DNA of 5,851 bases, from positions 1-5,851 of the forward strand of contig JAUVEG010000095.1 in NCBI GenBank assembly GCA_030594925.1, read 5' to 3'. The notes beneath the pieces are model-generated. The model was not told where the DNA came from. It was given only the letters and a program-made list of their open reading frames with translations, and ran no database searches. The DNA is from Gammaproteobacteria bacterium. Its GTDB lineage: Bacteria; Pseudomonadota; Gammaproteobacteria; Chromatiales; Chromatiaceae. Below are positions 5,618-5,851 of this stretch, in pieces. Both the position numbers and the translations under genes were made by a program. How positions within the stretch are numbered: the first letter of the stretch is position 1; every line of letters begins with the position of its first letter.

Positions 5618-5725
5618 CTCTCGCAAAGACGCAAAGCTTCCGCATCCTGCTTACGCCCCTGACCTACATCCATGTAGGCCAAGCTCGCCAAGAAATCCCT
5701 TTGCGTCTCTGCGGCTTTGCGAGAG
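5618..5725. repeat. 108-base palindromic element with a CATCCATG core
   Basis: The left arm CTCTCGCAAAG (5618-5628) pairs exactly with CTTTGCGAGAG (5715-5725). The next ACGCAAAG (5629-5636) pairs with CTTTGCGT (5699-5706), leaving eight unpaired bases (CTCTGCGG, 5707-5714) on the right side. The interior carries CCTACAT-CC-ATGTAGG (5663-5678), a seven-base stem on a two-base loop, and GCATCCTGC at 5642-5650. It begins 57 bases after the dtd stop and may also act as its terminator, though no T-run follows apart from TTGTTTTTG at 5726-5734. No gene was seen in 5562-5851. Confidence 0.75.
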
Positions 5726-5760
5726 TTGTTTTTGAAATTTGATTCATCTGGAAAAAATTA

Positions 5761-5802
5761 TTGCGAATCGAGGGTTCTGGGACAGTTCCAGGTTCTCGGC
5801 AA
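5761..5802. repeat. interrupted inverted repeat downstream of dtd
   Basis: Three short blocks TTGC, CGAG and CTGG (5761-5764, 5769-5772, 5777-5780) are mirrored by CCAG, CTCG and GCAA (5788-5791, 5795-5798, 5799-5802). The pairing is broken by small bulges and total pairing is only 12 bases, so chance is possible. It might be an operator or a decayed palindrome ahead of a gene beyond the window. Confidence 0.25.
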
Positions 5803-5817
5803 TTAATCCGCTAATCC

Positions 5818-5847
5818 CGGACAGCCTGGTAAAGAAATGTGTAAAAT
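5818..5847 (+). promoter_or_regulatory. possible promoter for a gene beyond the right edge
   Basis: CGGACA (5818-5823; four of six matches to TTGACA) and TAAAAT (5842-5847; five of six matches to TATAAT) are separated by 18 bases at the very end of the window. No coding start follows before the sequence ends, so this is only a weak suggestion. Confidence 0.2.
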
Positions 5848-5851
5848 AGCA

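Noticed and set aside
4953..5725. CRISPR array
   Set aside because: The repeats are two long palindromes on either side of dtd with different arms, not short direct repeats with regular spacers, and no cas gene is present.
1..5851. tRNA or rRNA genes
   Set aside because: I saw no cloverleaf with a T-loop GTTCGAAT-like block or rRNA-like segment on either strand; GGTTCT near 5773 and 5791 does not sit in a tRNA context.

Overview
The window holds the distal part of a Gammaproteobacteria-type tol-pal envelope operon, a queuosine-precursor gene pair, a D-aminoacyl-tRNA deacylase gene, and intergenic DNA rich in palindromic repeats. All confident genes are on the + strand. Gene content and order (tolA-tolB-pal-cpoB followed by queE-queC) are typical of Gammaproteobacteria. 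Base composition looks balanced rather than extreme, and the dispersed palindromes are of the kind seen in free-living or symbiotic environmental gammaproteobacteria. I cannot place the genus from the sequence alone.

Layout. Positions 1-381 are the C-terminal part of tolA, cut by the window edge. tolB (381-1661), pal (1658-2170) and cpoB (2172-2930) follow with overlaps or a one-base gap, so they look like one translationally coupled unit. Together TolA, TolB, Pal and CpoB form the periplasmic and outer-membrane side of the Tol-Pal machine, which constricts the outer membrane during division; CpoB links it to PBP1B. A 270-base gap with a degraded palindromic repeat separates cpoB from queE (3201-3875) and queC (3868-4548), which overlap by 8 bases and carry out two consecutive steps to preQ0.

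Positions 4549-5123 (575 bases) hold no confident protein gene but are dense in structure. After queC comes a strong hairpin whose T-rich side faces the minus strand. Upstream of it, on the minus strand, lie a Shine-Dalgarno-like AGGAGG, a long-range 13-base inverted repeat, two internal hairpins, a possible promoter and a 10-base perfect inverted repeat just before that promoter. Together these look like a small minus-strand transcription unit of about 200 nt (structured RNA or tiny peptide). Next comes a 111-base palindromic element with two CATGGATG hairpins inside, directly before dtd (5124-5561). After dtd a second palindromic element of about 108 bases has different arms but a similar CATCCATG core.

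Most of the window is ordinary housekeeping DNA. The parts worth a second look are the candidate minus-strand unit at about 4600-4865 and the family of palindromes sharing a CATCCATG core but differing in their arms. I did not find evidence for a defence system, CRISPR array, prophage or transposase.
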